A stretch of DNA of 64,000 bases from Nageia nagi (GCA_050084985.1 JBITNC010000001.1:38068001-38132000), one strand, 5' to 3'. Counted from the first letter of the stretch, positions 12,400-24,499 are shown. Made by a program: numbers and translations. Notes: a model not told the origin generated them from the letters alone.

Positions 12400-13700
12400 A
12401 ATGGGATATTGAAAAATAAAGTGGTTTAGGGTTTCCACTTCTCTCAAAGGGCAAATTAGATGGGCCACCTCCTCAACATGAAGTTGATGGGAGAATGCCT
12501 TGATTTACCCAATCAGGATTTGTAGGCTATGCATCATAAATGGTTGAAGGTTGTGTGGGGGAACTACACATTCTTATTATGCTTACAAAAACACTCATGA
12601 TATAAGACAACTTGGGGTTGAGAGGGATGGCAAGGGAGATCCATGTGCAATCGAGATAGAAGGTGAGGAGATGCTCCCAAAGACAATTTGTAAGGAGTGA
12701 GCCTGCTAATTTGTATCTGAATGCTAGACAAAAGTGCAAATACTTGCGAATAATAGGGCCTTTGTTCCCCTCAAGGACTTGATGCTAACTCCATCAAGGA
12801 GCGTAAAGCTAGGTACGAGTACCATTTGCATCCCAAGGAATTATCTTCCATAATGTGTACCCTATGGAGATAGGGGATGCTCTTGAAGATGATCTCGAGT
12901 CAGACGGGGTAGGCCCCAAACTTTGCCAAGATAATGGAGTGAGGGGTTGTGCTCTTGCATCAAGTGCATCTTCAAATAAAAATTGGTTATAACCACTCAA
13001 TAGGAGACCATTCAATTGGTTCAAGGCTAGCCCAAATCATTAACACATATTTCATAATTGACTAGAGCCTCAATGATTTTTATCTTGATTGGAATATCCT
13101 AAAAATGTACTTTCAAACAACTCTGCTCAAGTAGAGAAAGGGTTGCATACCCTTTACAGATTCGGGCCTAAGTGGTAGGCTTCATTCCAAAGGTGGGTCT
13201 AGAGAAAAGAACCGCTGAGTATGAGGTGACAATCTCTATTTCTCACTCATGGAGATGGAAGTGAAGATTGAAAAGAGCCTCTTTGGTAGAATTAAACACC
13301 ATTACCTTGGTCTTAGATAGGTTCGCTATTAGCTTTCTCAAGCTACATAATGTAACTAGTGCATTCAAATGATGTTGAAGCCATCACGTGGTTGAGTCCA
13401 AAAGCACATCATTGAGAAATAGGAGGGTAGAGATCATTGCATGGTGAAGTAAGCAATTGTCCTTTGCATGTGTGTGCTCTAGGATTAATGACTTGAGTCC
13501 ATAAATGAAGATCCTGAAGAGCTTGGGAGACAGATGACAAACTTGTTTCACTCTTATTGTATTGAAAATATAGTTTGAAAAGCCTTGTGTGGAATGGAAC
13601 TATCCTATCACTGTCTCATATAATTGTGATAACGCCAATAGAAGCTACCTAAAGATGTCAATCAATTGAAGCCTCTCAATTATGCAGAATGGGGAGTCTA
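12400..13700 (-). pseudogene. LINE reverse transcriptase remnant
   Basis: Minus-strand fragment of a plant non-LTR retrotransposon ORF2. From 13,600 downwards the translation shows VKQVCHLSPKLFRIFIYGL, corresponding to the GxxQGCPLSPxLF motif. It continues with LLFLNDVLL, the position of the FADD catalytic box with the first Asp changed to Asn, and SKTKVMVFNSTKEALFNLH, the NxxKT-like motif after the palm. Further down come SIILAKFGAYPV (about 12,930) and CTWISLAIPLNPKLSY (about 12,620). Upstream endonuclease and downstream zinc-knuckle regions were not seen, so it is a 5'-truncated or eroded copy. There are several stops and frameshifts. It differs in family from the LINE at 19-29 kb, whose RT motifs are of another type. 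Confidence 0.75.
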
Positions 13701-14980
13701 ATGTTTGATTCTTTTTTTATGGTGTGACAACTATGTTTTGAGAAAAATAAGGTTTCCCTTACAATTGGGCAATAAGAAAATCAAGATGTCAGAGCATATG
13801 TTCCCATCAGTTCTAGTTGGTTTCTTGGTGTGCTAAGTTTGGGCATTTTAGTTGAATTGATGCTTCCATGCCTTATAACCAACAATTTGATGCCCTTTCC
13901 ATTGTACTTGATTTTATTAATGAATTCCATGACTTTATGCCACGTTGAAAATTAAAACCATGGACCCCTTATGAATTGGACCAAGTCCAACCATGTTCAA
14001 GTACAATTTTTTGAAAGATAAAATGACATTAAGAGCACAATATTGGGGAAGTTTTAATTTTTTAGTTGTTTATGCAAACTATATAGAGGTGGTTGTAATA
14101 ACCACCTGCGAAATATTACAAGACTTTATAGCATTTCATTAACTTACAAATAAAGATATTGTGTTTTTAACTATGGATGGGATGGGTTTTGTCTGCACTT
14201 TGTTTTCATAGGTTCTATTTTTCAGTTTTGAAAATCGATTTCTAACAGTGGACTTGAATTGAGCAACAAGTTCACAATCTCTTGTATCCCCCAATTTCTT
14301 TCCATTGTCTAAGATGTGTCTTGCATAAATAAACCACAAAACTAATAGAGAGGTGCATGAAGCTATTTCTCATCTACAACCCAAAACGTGATGTGAATGG
14401 GAAGAAGTCACCTCACCATCTGAAGAAGAAGAAGAAGAAGAAGAAGAAAACATACTATTTTGTTGATCATTGTACGTGGTTGATTATAAAATTTATCTTA
14501 GACAATTGGCTAGATCACAAAGAAAATATACAAGTAAAGTTATGCCAACCTATACAGATAAGAAATAATAGATTAGTTAGCAAGAAAAATATGAAAAAAT
14601 AACGGTGTTGGATTGCAAACATTGACAAGCCGAGTTTCCAATTTGTTTTTTAAGGAAAGACCACCAAGGGAGAAGATCATGATCACTTGAAGATAAAAGA
14701 GACCAAGAAGAACAAAAAAAAAACTCATACCAATATAAGGAATGGTAAAAATCTTTTGGCGAATTTGGTTAAAAAAAAATGAGGAAGAATTTTGCTTGCA
14801 ATGCCCTTATAAATATCCTAAGTTGAACATAATGTACAACAATGTACAATTTGTTGGGAAGGATCCAAAGGAATGGCTTAGATAATAAAGCAAATTTTTG
14901 TGCTCTTGTATAGTCCACATTTAGGTAAAATACACTTGACAATCACATACTTGGAAAAGGATGCTTAGTAAACTATCGTT
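13701..14980. other. Unassigned sequence between LINE and gypsy remnants
   Basis: No domain recognised. The only clear structure is the GAA microsatellite at 14,422-14,448. The stretch next to 14,981 may be gypsy gag too decayed to recognise. Confidence 0.3.
14422..14448. repeat. (GAA)n microsatellite
   Basis: About nine GAA units in a row. A lysine run in an overlapping short ORF is just the translation of this repeat. Confidence 0.95.
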
Positions 14981-16785
14981 ATGAAGTTGAAGCAAAATAA
15001 AGCAACATCCACCTGGGAAACAATCACAAATGGATCTTACAAAGATTTGACTCCATTGAGAACAAAATTCACATGGTACAAATGTTTAATAAAACAAATA
15101 GGTTTAATTGGGGATTTTAAAGCTCAATTTCACAAATTGGTTAATACTAGTCGATGCATAAGGAGGATATTAGGAAAGAAATGGGTATGCTTGAACTAAA
15201 AACTTAAAGTGGAATCACTCACCAAGGAAAAATAGTTGATGCATAACTTGTAACAATACACTAACCATCTTTCAAAAAATCCTTGATAATGAATAACAAG
15301 AACTAAAACAATAAAGTTGCAGGACAACTAGTGAGAAAGTTGGCAAGGGATTATGTTTAGGATATGATAAAAAATGGAACCAAGGACATAAACACACCAA
15401 GATATGGCCATTGAGAGAGGCAAATCATATTAAGAGGAACACATTAAAGAATAAGAACAAAAAAAATAAGGGAGAAAGTGGCCACTTTCACTCCATGGTT
15501 TACATGGAATCTCGTTATTGTGCACCAACGATATGTTGTTACATTGAAAAATAAAAAGTAGTAGCCTTTATTGATAGTGGTAATACACATAATTTTATCA
15601 ATTCCTGGGCCAAGATATTACATGAATTTTGTGCACCCAATAAAATATTTCAATGTTTTCATTGCCAATGGAGAAAATGTGTTATGCTAAAGTACGTGTC
15701 ATGGGGTATCCTAACAATGAATGATTGCATTCTTTCTTTCATAACTATGCATTTTATGGATCTAATAGGAATAAATGGAGTGTTAGGTTTGCAACAGTTA
15801 GAACTTGGAAGAATTTGCATGAATTGTAAAGAGGTATATTTGAAATTGAAGCAAAGAATTAAAGAAATCATAATTAAAGAATGTAGGTACCACCTTTGCA
15901 AGTGGTGAGTTAACATTGAATGCAAATGCTCATCATGGAATGATATCAAGGGGTAATCACATATTATTTAGTAATAGGGGTAATACAACAAGAGCAAAAG
16001 CAACCACAAGACTCATAAAGAATTATATTCAAGCATGATAAGATATCAACAAATACAAATATTATTATCAAAAAGAACTTATGAGCATGTTATCAACTTA
16101 AAGTCAATATGTAAAATACCTAATATTAGGCATATAAGTATCCATTCAGTAAAAAAGGGCTTAATAAACTAGTGTGAGAATGGTTAGAACAAGGTATTAT
16201 ATTGTTGAGGAATAATCCTTTTTCTTCACCAATAATGATGGTTAGAAAGGGGGATGATACATGGGGAATGTGTGTGGATCACCTAGCTTAGTGTTGGTGC
16301 ATCATATCATATTTCTAGTAAGATGTTCCCTTATGAAGCAATTTATGGGAAAAAAACATCTTGCATTGATGGAGGACAACCCAAATCAACAAAGGTCAAT
16401 GATGCTGGTAATATGTTATATCATTGATAGGAAGTTCTCTCCCTTAAAGACAATCTTCACCAAGTCTTAATTGTATGAAACATGTGGATCAATTAAAAAT
16501 ATAAAGAAGTGTGAAGGAAGGTGATGTGGTGTTCCTTGATTTCCATCTCATACAAAGAAATATCTTTAAAAACAAAAACCAAGCAAAAGTTTAGACCCAA
16601 ATTCTATGGACATTATAAGTACTCGAGAGAATTAGGTAAGTGGATTGCAAATTGGAATTGTTGGCAACCTAAAATATTCATAATCTTTCATGTTTCTTGT
16701 ATTAAATAAGTGTTAGGTAAAAACATTCAAGCATAAACAAAGCTAACAAAACTTGATGAAGTTTAGATCATGATGGTGTTTCACT
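14981..16785 (+). pseudogene. Ty3/gypsy gag-pol remnant with RT-to-integrase deletion
   Basis: Pieces of one gypsy polyprotein in order on the plus strand. 14,981-15,199 is gag-like. At 15,559 the retropepsin reads VVAFIDSGNTHNFINSWAK, with the active-site DSG intact, followed after a frameshift by GINGVLGLQQLELGRICMNC (the VLGxQWL motif) at about 15,770. The start of reverse transcriptase is at 16,181-16,290 (EQGIILLRNNPFSSPIMMVR, then WGMCVDHLA). The text then jumps at about 16,310 to the integrase C-terminus: FPYEAIYGKK, LKDNLHQ, then RPKFYGHYKYSRELGKW and IIFHVSCIK to 16,709. Catalytic RT motifs, RNase H and the integrase core are therefore missing. Stops are frequent. No LTR of its own was identified. 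Confidence 0.8.
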
Positions 16786-17121
16786 ACTACATGTTTGGCG
16801 GTGTGCATTTACTCGAAGACATTTAATGCCTTTTCTTGAAGTGCATTCTGCTCTTGCCTCAAGAAAAATGCAAGGCGAAGTTGCAAAATTGAGTAAATGA
16901 AGGCGTATTTATAGATTTAGGGTATGAATAACATTTAATTCACTCCACTTAATACCATCTACTCGTCAATGACTGTCAGCGGGTAAGGTGCCATCTCATA
17001 CATCAAATTGACCTGCAAAATAATGTTGATAAATTATAAGTTCAAGAATTTTGACAAAAATATTATGGAATTAAGGAAATTCAAAGAATCCAAGTAAGCC
17101 TGAAATACTTGGTTCATGACA
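16785..17121 (-). repeat. Gypsy LTR (3' LTR, minus orientation)
   Basis: Read on the minus strand it starts TGTCATGAACCAAG at 17,121, directly after a purine-rich tract. It carries a TATA-like ATCTATAAATACGCC and ends near 16,785, possibly at AAACA. Length is about 340 bases. The left boundary is estimated because no second copy is present in the window. It abuts the end of the plus-strand gypsy remnant, so two oppositely oriented elements meet here. Confidence 0.55.
16905..16913 (-). promoter_or_regulatory. TATA box of the minus-strand gypsy LTR
   Basis: Minus-strand CTATAAATA lies within the LTR about 210 bases from its start. This is a usual place for the U3 core promoter. Activity is inferred only from the motif. 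Confidence 0.5.
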
Positions 17122-17138
17122 TACTCTCCCTCTAGAGA
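17122..17138 (-). other. Polypurine tract of the minus-strand gypsy element
   Basis: Minus-strand CTCTAGAGGGAGAGTA immediately precedes the LTR start TGTCATGA. This is the expected position of the plus-strand DNA priming site. Confidence 0.6.
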
Positions 17139-17475
17139 TAAACTCACTCTCGTGAGTGAATGTTCAAAAAGAAAGAGTAATGGAAATTATTGTTTCAAAA
17201 TATGAACTTTTTTCGGGGTTGCACTTCGCTCAGAGTAATAATCCCATTGAACTAAGCATTCATCAATCTCCATATTCTTGAGCAATCTAGATTTGTATCC
17301 CAAGATTTTTACAGGTCAAACTTTAAATGAAAGAGGATCTTTAAGAGTGATACATATTTTGCATATTTGATAAGTTGGCATGTAGTTGTAACTTATATAG
17401 GCCATTGGATTCACTCTTTTTAAGATTTGATATTTCCTTTAAAATCTAAGCAACCATACTTTTTGTAATAACTTT
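17139..17475 (-). pseudogene. Gypsy integrase tail with chromodomain, fragment
   Basis: The minus-strand translation includes KILGYKSRLLKNMEIDECL and VQWDYYSERSATPKKVHIL, then a short tail ending LEGEYVM right at the polypurine tract. The pattern (basic segment, VQW, S/T..ATWE-like block, FED-like tail) is that of the chromodomain closing many plant gypsy polyproteins. The conserved ATWE is degraded to ATPK. Only this last part of pol remains; the rest is cut off at about 17,475, shortly before the solo LTR at 17,556. Confidence 0.6.
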
Positions 17476-17555
17476 ACGACGTACATTTTCAAAAAATTTA
17501 AAAATTTGGTGTTGCCACCAACATTTTGTTTGATGAACAAGTTAACAAGATTGCC

Positions 17556-19092
17556 TATAATGTCCCCATTTCTATGGCATTTCCCCCACTTCGCCATTGG
17601 AAAGTGGGAACACTTAATTTAGGTTTATTTTATTTAATTTTGCTTTTATTAATGTTAATTTAGCCTTTATTTGTAAGTTCCACTTGGGAAAGGATTAATT
17701 TATTACTCCAATTATGGATGTTGGGCCTTTTAGTGTAATTAGGAGTGATTTAATATTTTAATATGCCAATAATTATGTAATAAAAATACCAAGACAATTA
17801 TTAATTGTAAATGTAATATTAGTCACCCAATTTGGGAAGTTGTGTATGAGAAGCCTTGATGAATGTAAATTGACATTTAATAGGTCTTAGTTATTGTTAG
17901 CTCCCCTCTTAGCTATTTGAGGTAGAGCAATATGATTCCTATGGAATAACACTTACTACGAGGCACTGGAAGACTCCCACACTTGGATGTTGGGCTCACG
18001 AGGAGGTTTGGATTGTGTGATTAGCAATTGGGCATCCTAAGACACACATGTCTCACCCTTGTAGGCTCCTAGCATAATGTCATGGATTCCTAAGCGCATG
18101 GAAGTTCCCCACAACCCAACATTGGCATTCTAGACTCTTGGATGTGATTACATCCATGCCAAGACTTCTCATCTTGAGCATTGGATATGGAGAGTACACA
18201 AATCACCCTTGGACATAGTTGGATGAGATTACATTAATCCCAATGCAAGATTAATGATGAAGCTATCTCACACTATTAAAGGAGGATTCCTGGAAGACAA
18301 TATTATTATATTATGATTATGATTTCTTCTGCTTAGCTTAGGTGTTGTCTTCCTTGATTATCACATCGGTGGAGTGAGGTAACTGTTGCGGGGTACAAAA
18401 TAGGACTTTAGTGGGCACACACTTCTAGGAATAACGCACTCAAGGTTGTAAACTAGTGATTCAGGGGGTGTTAGCATTACCCTTGGATTAGTAGAATACT
18501 TCTAGTGGATCTATTATGAGATTCCACCATAGCTGCAAAGGAGGAAGCCCTGGTGCAAGCCTTGCCATTGCTAAGGATATGAGCCCTGGAGCATTAGTCT
18601 TCGTTGCACAATCATTGTAACTGAGGTTACTTCACTTATTATTCGAATACAATTACATTTGGCCATTACACTATTATTTACTTGTCATTTCGTAGTCATT
18701 GTCTCTCATTGCTTGGACATTGGATATGTAGTGCATAATTATGTTATTTACATAACATTTGGCTTTCCTAATTTTTATGTTGGATGTGAATGAGCTTTTA
18801 CTTGCTGTTGCTTAAGATCTTGCCTCCATACCTAAACATTGGGATTGTTTGAGGTGATTGAGTTCTTGAAAGTGCAATGTTGGCATACTTGCATGAGATC
18901 TTGAATATTTGCTTGGTTCGTTGAGTATTGGCCCTCTTTAGTGTGACGTTGAATCCTGAGGAGCATTTTCCCCTAGATCTGAGGCTTGAGGTTTGATGTC
19001 CCTAATAGTTTGGTAAGTTTTAATTATTACTTTGGTTTGGGAATTCGAGGATTTATGAAGAATTCGAGTGAGCCCTAATTTGGCTCATTGCA
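17556..19092 (+). repeat. Solo LTR, divergent member of the 1.5-kb LTR family
   Basis: This starts TATAATGTCCCC and ends GAGTGAGCCCTAATTTGGCTC plus ATTGCA. These ends correspond to TGTAATGTCCCC and GAGTGAGCCCTAGAACGGCT with CATCACA in the minus-oriented LTRs at 31-56 kb. The interior is alignable too (CCCAACATTGGCATTC, TGTGATTACATCC). No primer-binding site follows and no internal region is present, so it is a solo LTR. The flanks TTGCC (17,551-17,555) and TTATC (19,093-19,097) differ only by transitions and could be an aged 5-bp target duplication. Confidence 0.7.
18274..18282 (+). promoter_or_regulatory. TATA-like element in the solo LTR
   Basis: TATTAAAGG followed by AGGATTCC occupies the same place as TATAAAAGGAGGACTC in the related LTRs, so it is the mutated core promoter of this copy. 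Confidence 0.5.
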
Positions 19093-19199
19093 TTATCAAT
19101 TCTCTTTTTTGCCATGTTTTTGAGCTTTTCAAGATTATCATTACAAAGTTGAGACAAGAAGAAATTTATTACTATTCTTTGTGATAAATTAGAGAACTT

Positions 19200-20520
19200 T
19201 TCATGCTAGAATGACAAGTTTTAAACCAGAGAAGAGGAGATAAACCAAAATACCAAGGAAACATTTTCTCAAGGGTAGTGTATCTAGGGATAGTCAATTT
19301 GCGGGGAAAACACGATTAAGTTGTAACCACTCAAAGTAGGTAATGGAGAGGCCAAGATGAAAGCTTGCCACGCCAAGACTATAAAAAACATGGGCCAATG
19401 TGGTCATAAGAGATAACCTTGATGAAGTAATCGAAGCAAAAGTGGAGGCAAAAAATGTTGATAATGTAGCCGTCTCACCATTTCGAATGAAATTCTTGAA
19501 ATTGATAGAGATAAGCGGAAAAACACCTTGATTGGAAGATTTGTAAGAATCAAACCCAACTTAAACCAAATCTAAAAGTTAGTGATCGAACATTAGAAGA
19601 TTTTTACAAGTGGATGTTGTGGCTCTCATGTACAAATTTTTGTTCTTCAAATTTACAAATTCAGATTACTTAAATAAGGTGCTTGAATTGGTCCGTGGTT
19701 TCTTGGGCAAAAAGGTCTTGTCCTAAAATGATGGTGCCCAGGCTTTAGACTTGATAAGGAAAATATAGACCTAGTTCTAATTTGGTTAGATATGCCGGAC
19801 CTTCCATTGGACTATTGGAATATTAATGTCATTGTGGGTATAACAATTTCAATAGGATCTTTGGCGTCGATTGATAACTTTACATGACTTGGGAGCCAAA
19901 TGATTGAAACTCTTTTCTGTGTTAATATTGAGATCACTAAAGGACTTTGAGATAAGATCTTCCGGATGAAGAAGACAAAGGCATTTGGTAGCAAACCATC
20001 ATCTATGAGAACCTTCCTGTAAGATGTAATAGTTGCAGTAAATTTGATCATCACAACGAGAATGTTTAGACAAAAATGACAAAAGATGAAAGTCAAAATA
20101 CTAAGCCGCAAGAAGGATGAAAAACTACTGCTAGTAAGAACCAAGGTGACCTGAGGAATGATCAATTTCAAATAAATATAGGAGGTAATAACTTTTGGTG
20201 GAGGAAAATGTTTAAACAAGGAATTCTTCCAACCTCTAAACCAAGATGGTGGTATTAAGATTGTTGAAATCACTGACTTTGAAAAACAACATATTTCAAC
20301 TACGGAAGGAGCAATAGTAATATATGAAGGAAATTGGACTCAAGTTAGAGGTAAGAAAAGACATAAGAGTGAGGAAGAACTAATTACAAGTTCAAGAAAT
20401 GCAAAAGGAAGCTCCCAATGGACATTGATAATGGAACAAAGGTCACTCCACAAAGAACTTTCAACAGTCTAAGAAAAATCCCAAATGTTGGAAAAGATCA
20501 CGTTGGCAGACCTTCAAGTT
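19200..20520 (+). pseudogene. LINE ORF1 (DUF4283-like, CCHC knuckle)
   Basis: Decayed ORF1 of the LINE, the nucleic-acid-binding chaperone that coats LINE RNA. A DUF4283-like core is visible at 19,655-19,810 as FTNSDYLNKVLELVRGFLGK, then a WISLPDLP..W-like block around the text encoding FHWTIGI. At 20,004-20,065 the translation reads YENLPVRCNSCSKFDHHNEN, matching the YENLPFRCRxCxxxGHxxxxC knuckle found at the end of this domain. The CxxC and His remain but the final Cys is Val. A lysine- and serine-rich linker with GNWTQVRGKKRHKSEEE follows at 20,330. Frameshifts and stops are common. Assignment is by motif order only. Confidence 0.7.
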
Positions 20521-20619
20521 AGGAAGTAAGAAAGAAGAAGACAAAGGGAGATATTACCAATGGTAAACAAAGCACTCTAGAGTAGAGTGGGAGCTGAAAG
20601 GCCTTAAGAGGTTTCCAAT

Positions 20620-22877
20620 GATTGTTCTCGACTAGAATGTATAGGGTTTTAATACCCATGACAGATAATGGGCCATCAAAGACCTCTCTAGAGAAGTTCA
20701 CCTTGATATTTTGTTGATCCAGGAAACAAAGGTTCGAAGTGAGAATGTGAAGGAGATGATTAGTAAAATTTGGAGAGGAGCAGGAAATGATTGGAAGGAA
20801 TCAATAGGAGTGTTTGGAGCATTGTTCACCTTGTGGAACCCAACAATTATCCAAGGTAGTTCCATACCTAGCTTGTCAAATAGGTACATTCATACCCATA
20901 TGAAAGTTGTTAGTTTCAATTTTAAATTTGTCGCAGCAAATCTTTATGCCTTTAATGACACATGTGAAAGAAGGCAACTATTTGAAGATATTTCTAGAGA
21001 TAGAAGAAACTTTACTCATATCACATGGTTAGCCAATGGATACTTTAATGCCATTTTGCATGATCATGAAAAGCTTGGAGGAAGAGAGGAACCACTTGAG
21101 GTAATATGGTGGATTTGATGAGATTCATGAATTCTTCATAATTAATGGATCTAAATCTAACTAGAAGTACCTTTACTTTGATGAACAATCACGCAGAGGA
21201 CACTTTCACCCAAAGTAGACTTAACAGAGCACTTTTTTTTTATAGATTGGATTGCCCAACTTCCAAACTATATTATGGTTTAAACCAAAACCAAATTTTG
21301 ATCATAGCTTGCTAAGAAGAAGGCCCCCTTTCAGATTTGAGGTAATGCACGAATAACCGACCTTGATTTATAAAGTAAGATTGAGGAATGGTGGAAAGAG
21401 AAATTAATCTATGCAATAAAAATGTTCCAAGTTGTAGCAAAATTGCAATTTGTGAAAGATAAATTGAAGGATTGGAATATAACAACTTTTCAGAATGTCA
21501 TAAGGAGAAAAGAAGATATCAAATGTAGACTCCAACAAATTGAATATACTTATTAACAAGAGGGCAAAGAAGATCTTAAGCAAAAGTTGATCATGAAAAG
21601 GAATTTAGAAAGGAGTATAAGAAAACCATCCTACAAGAGGAACTTCATTGGAAGCAGAAATCCAGGGTAAGTTGGCTACAAGAAGGGGACATGAATACTC
21701 GCTTATTTCGTAAGGCTACCTTGAGACATAGGGCCTTCAACGAGATACATGAGATCCTACTTGAAGATGGATCCCTAATGGAGGATATTCAAGAGATCAA
21801 GGGAAAAGCAATAAGGTTCCATGAAAAACTGTTGGCCCTAAATCAAAATTAAGATTATTTGTCAATACACAATAGTAAAAGAAATATCCCAAAGTTGTAG
21901 ATGAAGAATATAATGCCAACCTCACAAAGCCCTTCTTTAAAGAGAAAATTAGGGATGTTGTATTTACGATTGGCAAATATAAAGCAACATATCCGGATGG
22001 ATTACCTACCATATTCTTTCAAACATTTTGGCACTTTGTAGGGGAGGAGGTAATACATGAAGTTCAAGAGTTTCAACAACATGATTTATTATTAAAAAGT
22101 TGGAATGTCACTTTTTTGGCTCTCGTACCCAAAATTCAAGGTGCTTTTAATTTGGAAATTTTTAGACTCATCAATTTATGCAATATAATTTATAAAATAA
22201 TCACCAAAATTTTGGCTAATAGGTTGCAACTAATTCTCCCCAAATTAATCTGTAGGAAGCATGATGGGTTTATGAAGGGGAGCCAAATTGGGGATGGAAT
22301 CATAACCATGCACGAAGTAATATATACAATCAAGGAAAGGAGAAGGCCATGACAAAGTGTTATTGGAGTTTTTGGACAATGTATTAGAGAAGTTTTGATT
22401 CAATGTACAATGGAGGAAGTGGATCTGAAGTTGTATCTTTTTTGCAGCCTTCTCAGTGTTCATCAATGGAGAAGCTTTTGGGTTCTTTAGTTCTCGGAGA
22501 GAGTTGAGGCAGGGAGATCCATTAACTCCTTACCTGTTCATCATCATGGTTGAACCTCTCGAAAGGATTTTGAAAATTGCAAAAAGGGAAAGAAGGATTG
22601 AAGATATCACTCCGATGCAAGGATGTGAAGTTGTTACTCACCACTAATTTGTGGATGATACAATTCTGGCTAATAAAGTTTATGTGAAGGAAGCTAAGGA
22701 GATGATCTAGATTTTGATGGAATATAAAAAAGCTTCACAATAAAAGATTACCTTTGATAGGACACATATCTTCTTCTTCAACACACTAGAAGGTAGGCAA
22801 AGATAAATTGTAGAAATCCTCAATTGTGAGATAGATACTCTCCCATCCAAATATATGGAAATGCCCCTATTTGGTGG
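20620..22877 (+). pseudogene. LINE ORF2: endonuclease and RT N-terminal part
   Basis: Starts with an APE-like endonuclease: GFNTHDR (the NVRGLN motif) at about 20,640, WAIKDLSREV, then LLIQETKVRSENVKEMI at 20,700 with the catalytic Glu. The GDFN motif has become ANGYFNAIL (Asp to Tyr) near 21,030. A linker with KQKSRVSWLQEGDMNTRLF (21,650) precedes RT: YPDGLPTIFFQTFW (21,990), LVPKIQGA, RLINLCNIIYKIITKILANR (22,160), RELRQGDPLTPYLFIIMVEP (22,495) and FVDDTILA (22,651). Between KERRRP (about 22,350) and KVLLEFLDNV the block that normally holds the first palm Asp (KLDMxKAYD) is missing. Stops are scattered. It ends at MPLFGG, where copia inserted. Confidence 0.85.
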
Positions 22878-23395
22878 TGTAGGAAATAAAAGTCATTTGA
22901 CTTGCACAAATTTGACTTCATCAACCTTTATGGTAATTGTGATGAAATGTTGTCCCCTTGACAAAACTCAAGCATGTTTTAGGCAAACCATGATCTCTTT
23001 GATGAAATGTAGGTGCGATTTAATTCGAGTGTGTTCTGCTTCAGAATGTCCAGTCATGGGCATATGAAGATTAAAACATTGGTGCGTTCTTGGAGACTTT
23101 GATGAAACCACGTTTCATCAATAGTGATTTTTCATGTTTTAGTCATTCTTTATTGGTGTGTTTTGGTAGTTATAGGGTTGTCTCTTCATTTTCGCATCAT
23201 AGGATGATTCAACTTCATCTGACTTGTATATAGTATGGTTATTTCATTGTTTTGAGATAGAGTTGATTCATTGGATGTAATGTTATGTTGCCCAAGTGAA
23301 TATTGTATACTATCATGCTCCATTACTCTTGGTTTATTGTTTGTTATGGCTCCATACTATGATGCTTGATTATTTCTTTAAGTTGTAAAACTTCA
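22878..23395 (+). repeat. Copia 5' LTR
   Basis: 518 bases, TGTAGGAAAT to AAACTTCA, matching the copy at 27,755-28,274 along its length. Examples are GACTTCATCAACCTTTATGG against GACTTCGTCAACCTTTATGG, and CCATACTATGATGCTTGATT in both. Confidence 0.9.
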
Positions 23396-23397
23396 TT

Positions 23398-23409
23398 TGG
23401 TATCAGAGC
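23398..23409 (+). other. Primer-binding site (initiator Met-tRNA)
   Basis: TGGTATCAGAGC, two bases after the LTR. This is the perfect plant consensus complementary to the 3' end of initiator methionine tRNA. Confidence 0.95.
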
Positions 23410-23508
23410 AAGTTTGGTATAAGGGTTTGAAGCAAGCTTGTGGTGTTTCTCTCTTGCAATTTATTAAATTCTTGATTGAAGCTTGGTTTCTTGTTATATT
23501 GTGCTATA

Positions 23509-24420
23509 ATGAGCAATGACACAAATTGCTTACCAATTCTTGAGTTTGATGTGTTCGATTATGAATATTGGAGCATCAAGATGAAGACTTTGCTATTAAA
23601 CATAGATTTGTTGGACAATGTTGAATATGGATATAGAGAACCAATTGATTGGAGTGCTTTAACAACATATGGGAGGAAGAGAATGAAATAGGCCTAAAAG
23701 AAAAATTGTCTTCCATTGTATCATCTACGAACAACTCTTGAAAAGAACATTTTCCCAAGAATTGTATGTTGTACATCAACTCAACAAGCCTGGAAAACAT
23801 GGAAAGAACGGTATCAAGGAAGTGCTCAAGTGAAAGATATGAAATTGCAAACTTGTAGAATATAGTTTGAAAATCTAAAAATGCAAGAGAATGAAGGGGC
23901 CCTGGTGACTACTATGTGAGAGTGAAAGCCATTGTGAGCAAGATGGCCACTTTTGGAGAGAATATGGACAAGGTGGTTGTGATTAAAAACGATGTTGAGA
24001 ATATTCACCCCCAAGTGGAACCTTGTGGAAATCATCATAAAAGAAACTAAAATGCTATCCACACTTGAATATGACCAATTATTTAGGTGTCTCAAGTCAC
24101 ATGAGGAGAGGTTAGACGAACTACAAGTTGGTGGAGTTGAGGATAAGACATTTTATTCAAAAGAGAATTAGACAAGTGATAGTGGACAAGATAGAGGCCA
24201 ACACTTTTTTAAAGAAAGAGGTAGAGGTGGCAAAAGAGGTTCATTTGAAAGAGGTAGAGCTAGAGAACAAAGCAACAACAGTGAACATACTTCAATCCCT
24301 AGAGGTAGACCAATTGATAGAGGTATTGGAAGAAGAGACAAAAGAAACATGCAATGTTACCATTGTATAAAATTTGGCCATTTTGAGAGAGAGTGCAGAT
24401 TGTAGAAAGCTTCAAATGAT
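23509..24420 (+). pseudogene. Copia gag
   Basis: An ATG at 23,509 opens MSNDTNCLPILEFDVFDYEY followed by WSIKMKTLL, the gag N-terminal motif (FDxxxYxxWSxxMxxLL) of plant copia elements. A stop follows GRKRMK. The UBN2-like middle continues in other frames (about 23,700-24,120: AWKTWKERYQGSAQVKDMKL, then a block ending KSHEERLDEL). The zinc knuckle lies near 24,355 as CYHCIKFGHFERECRL, with the CX2CX4HX4C residues present. Gag forms the particle shell and binds the RNA. At least two stops and one frameshift disable it. Confidence 0.85.
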
Positions 24421-24499
24421 GGAAGGATAACCCGTTATGGTGAAGAGGAGTTCTATGCAAAACAAAATTTATTTTTGTCTTACAATAATGTCAAGAAAA

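Noticed and set aside
14357-14602. ORF with a polylysine run
   Set aside because: The run is the GAA microsatellite and nothing else in it looks like a protein.
19812-20273. 153-codon minus-strand ORF
   Set aside because: It is antisense to LINE ORF1, whose zinc knuckle is readable on the plus strand at 20,004-20,065.
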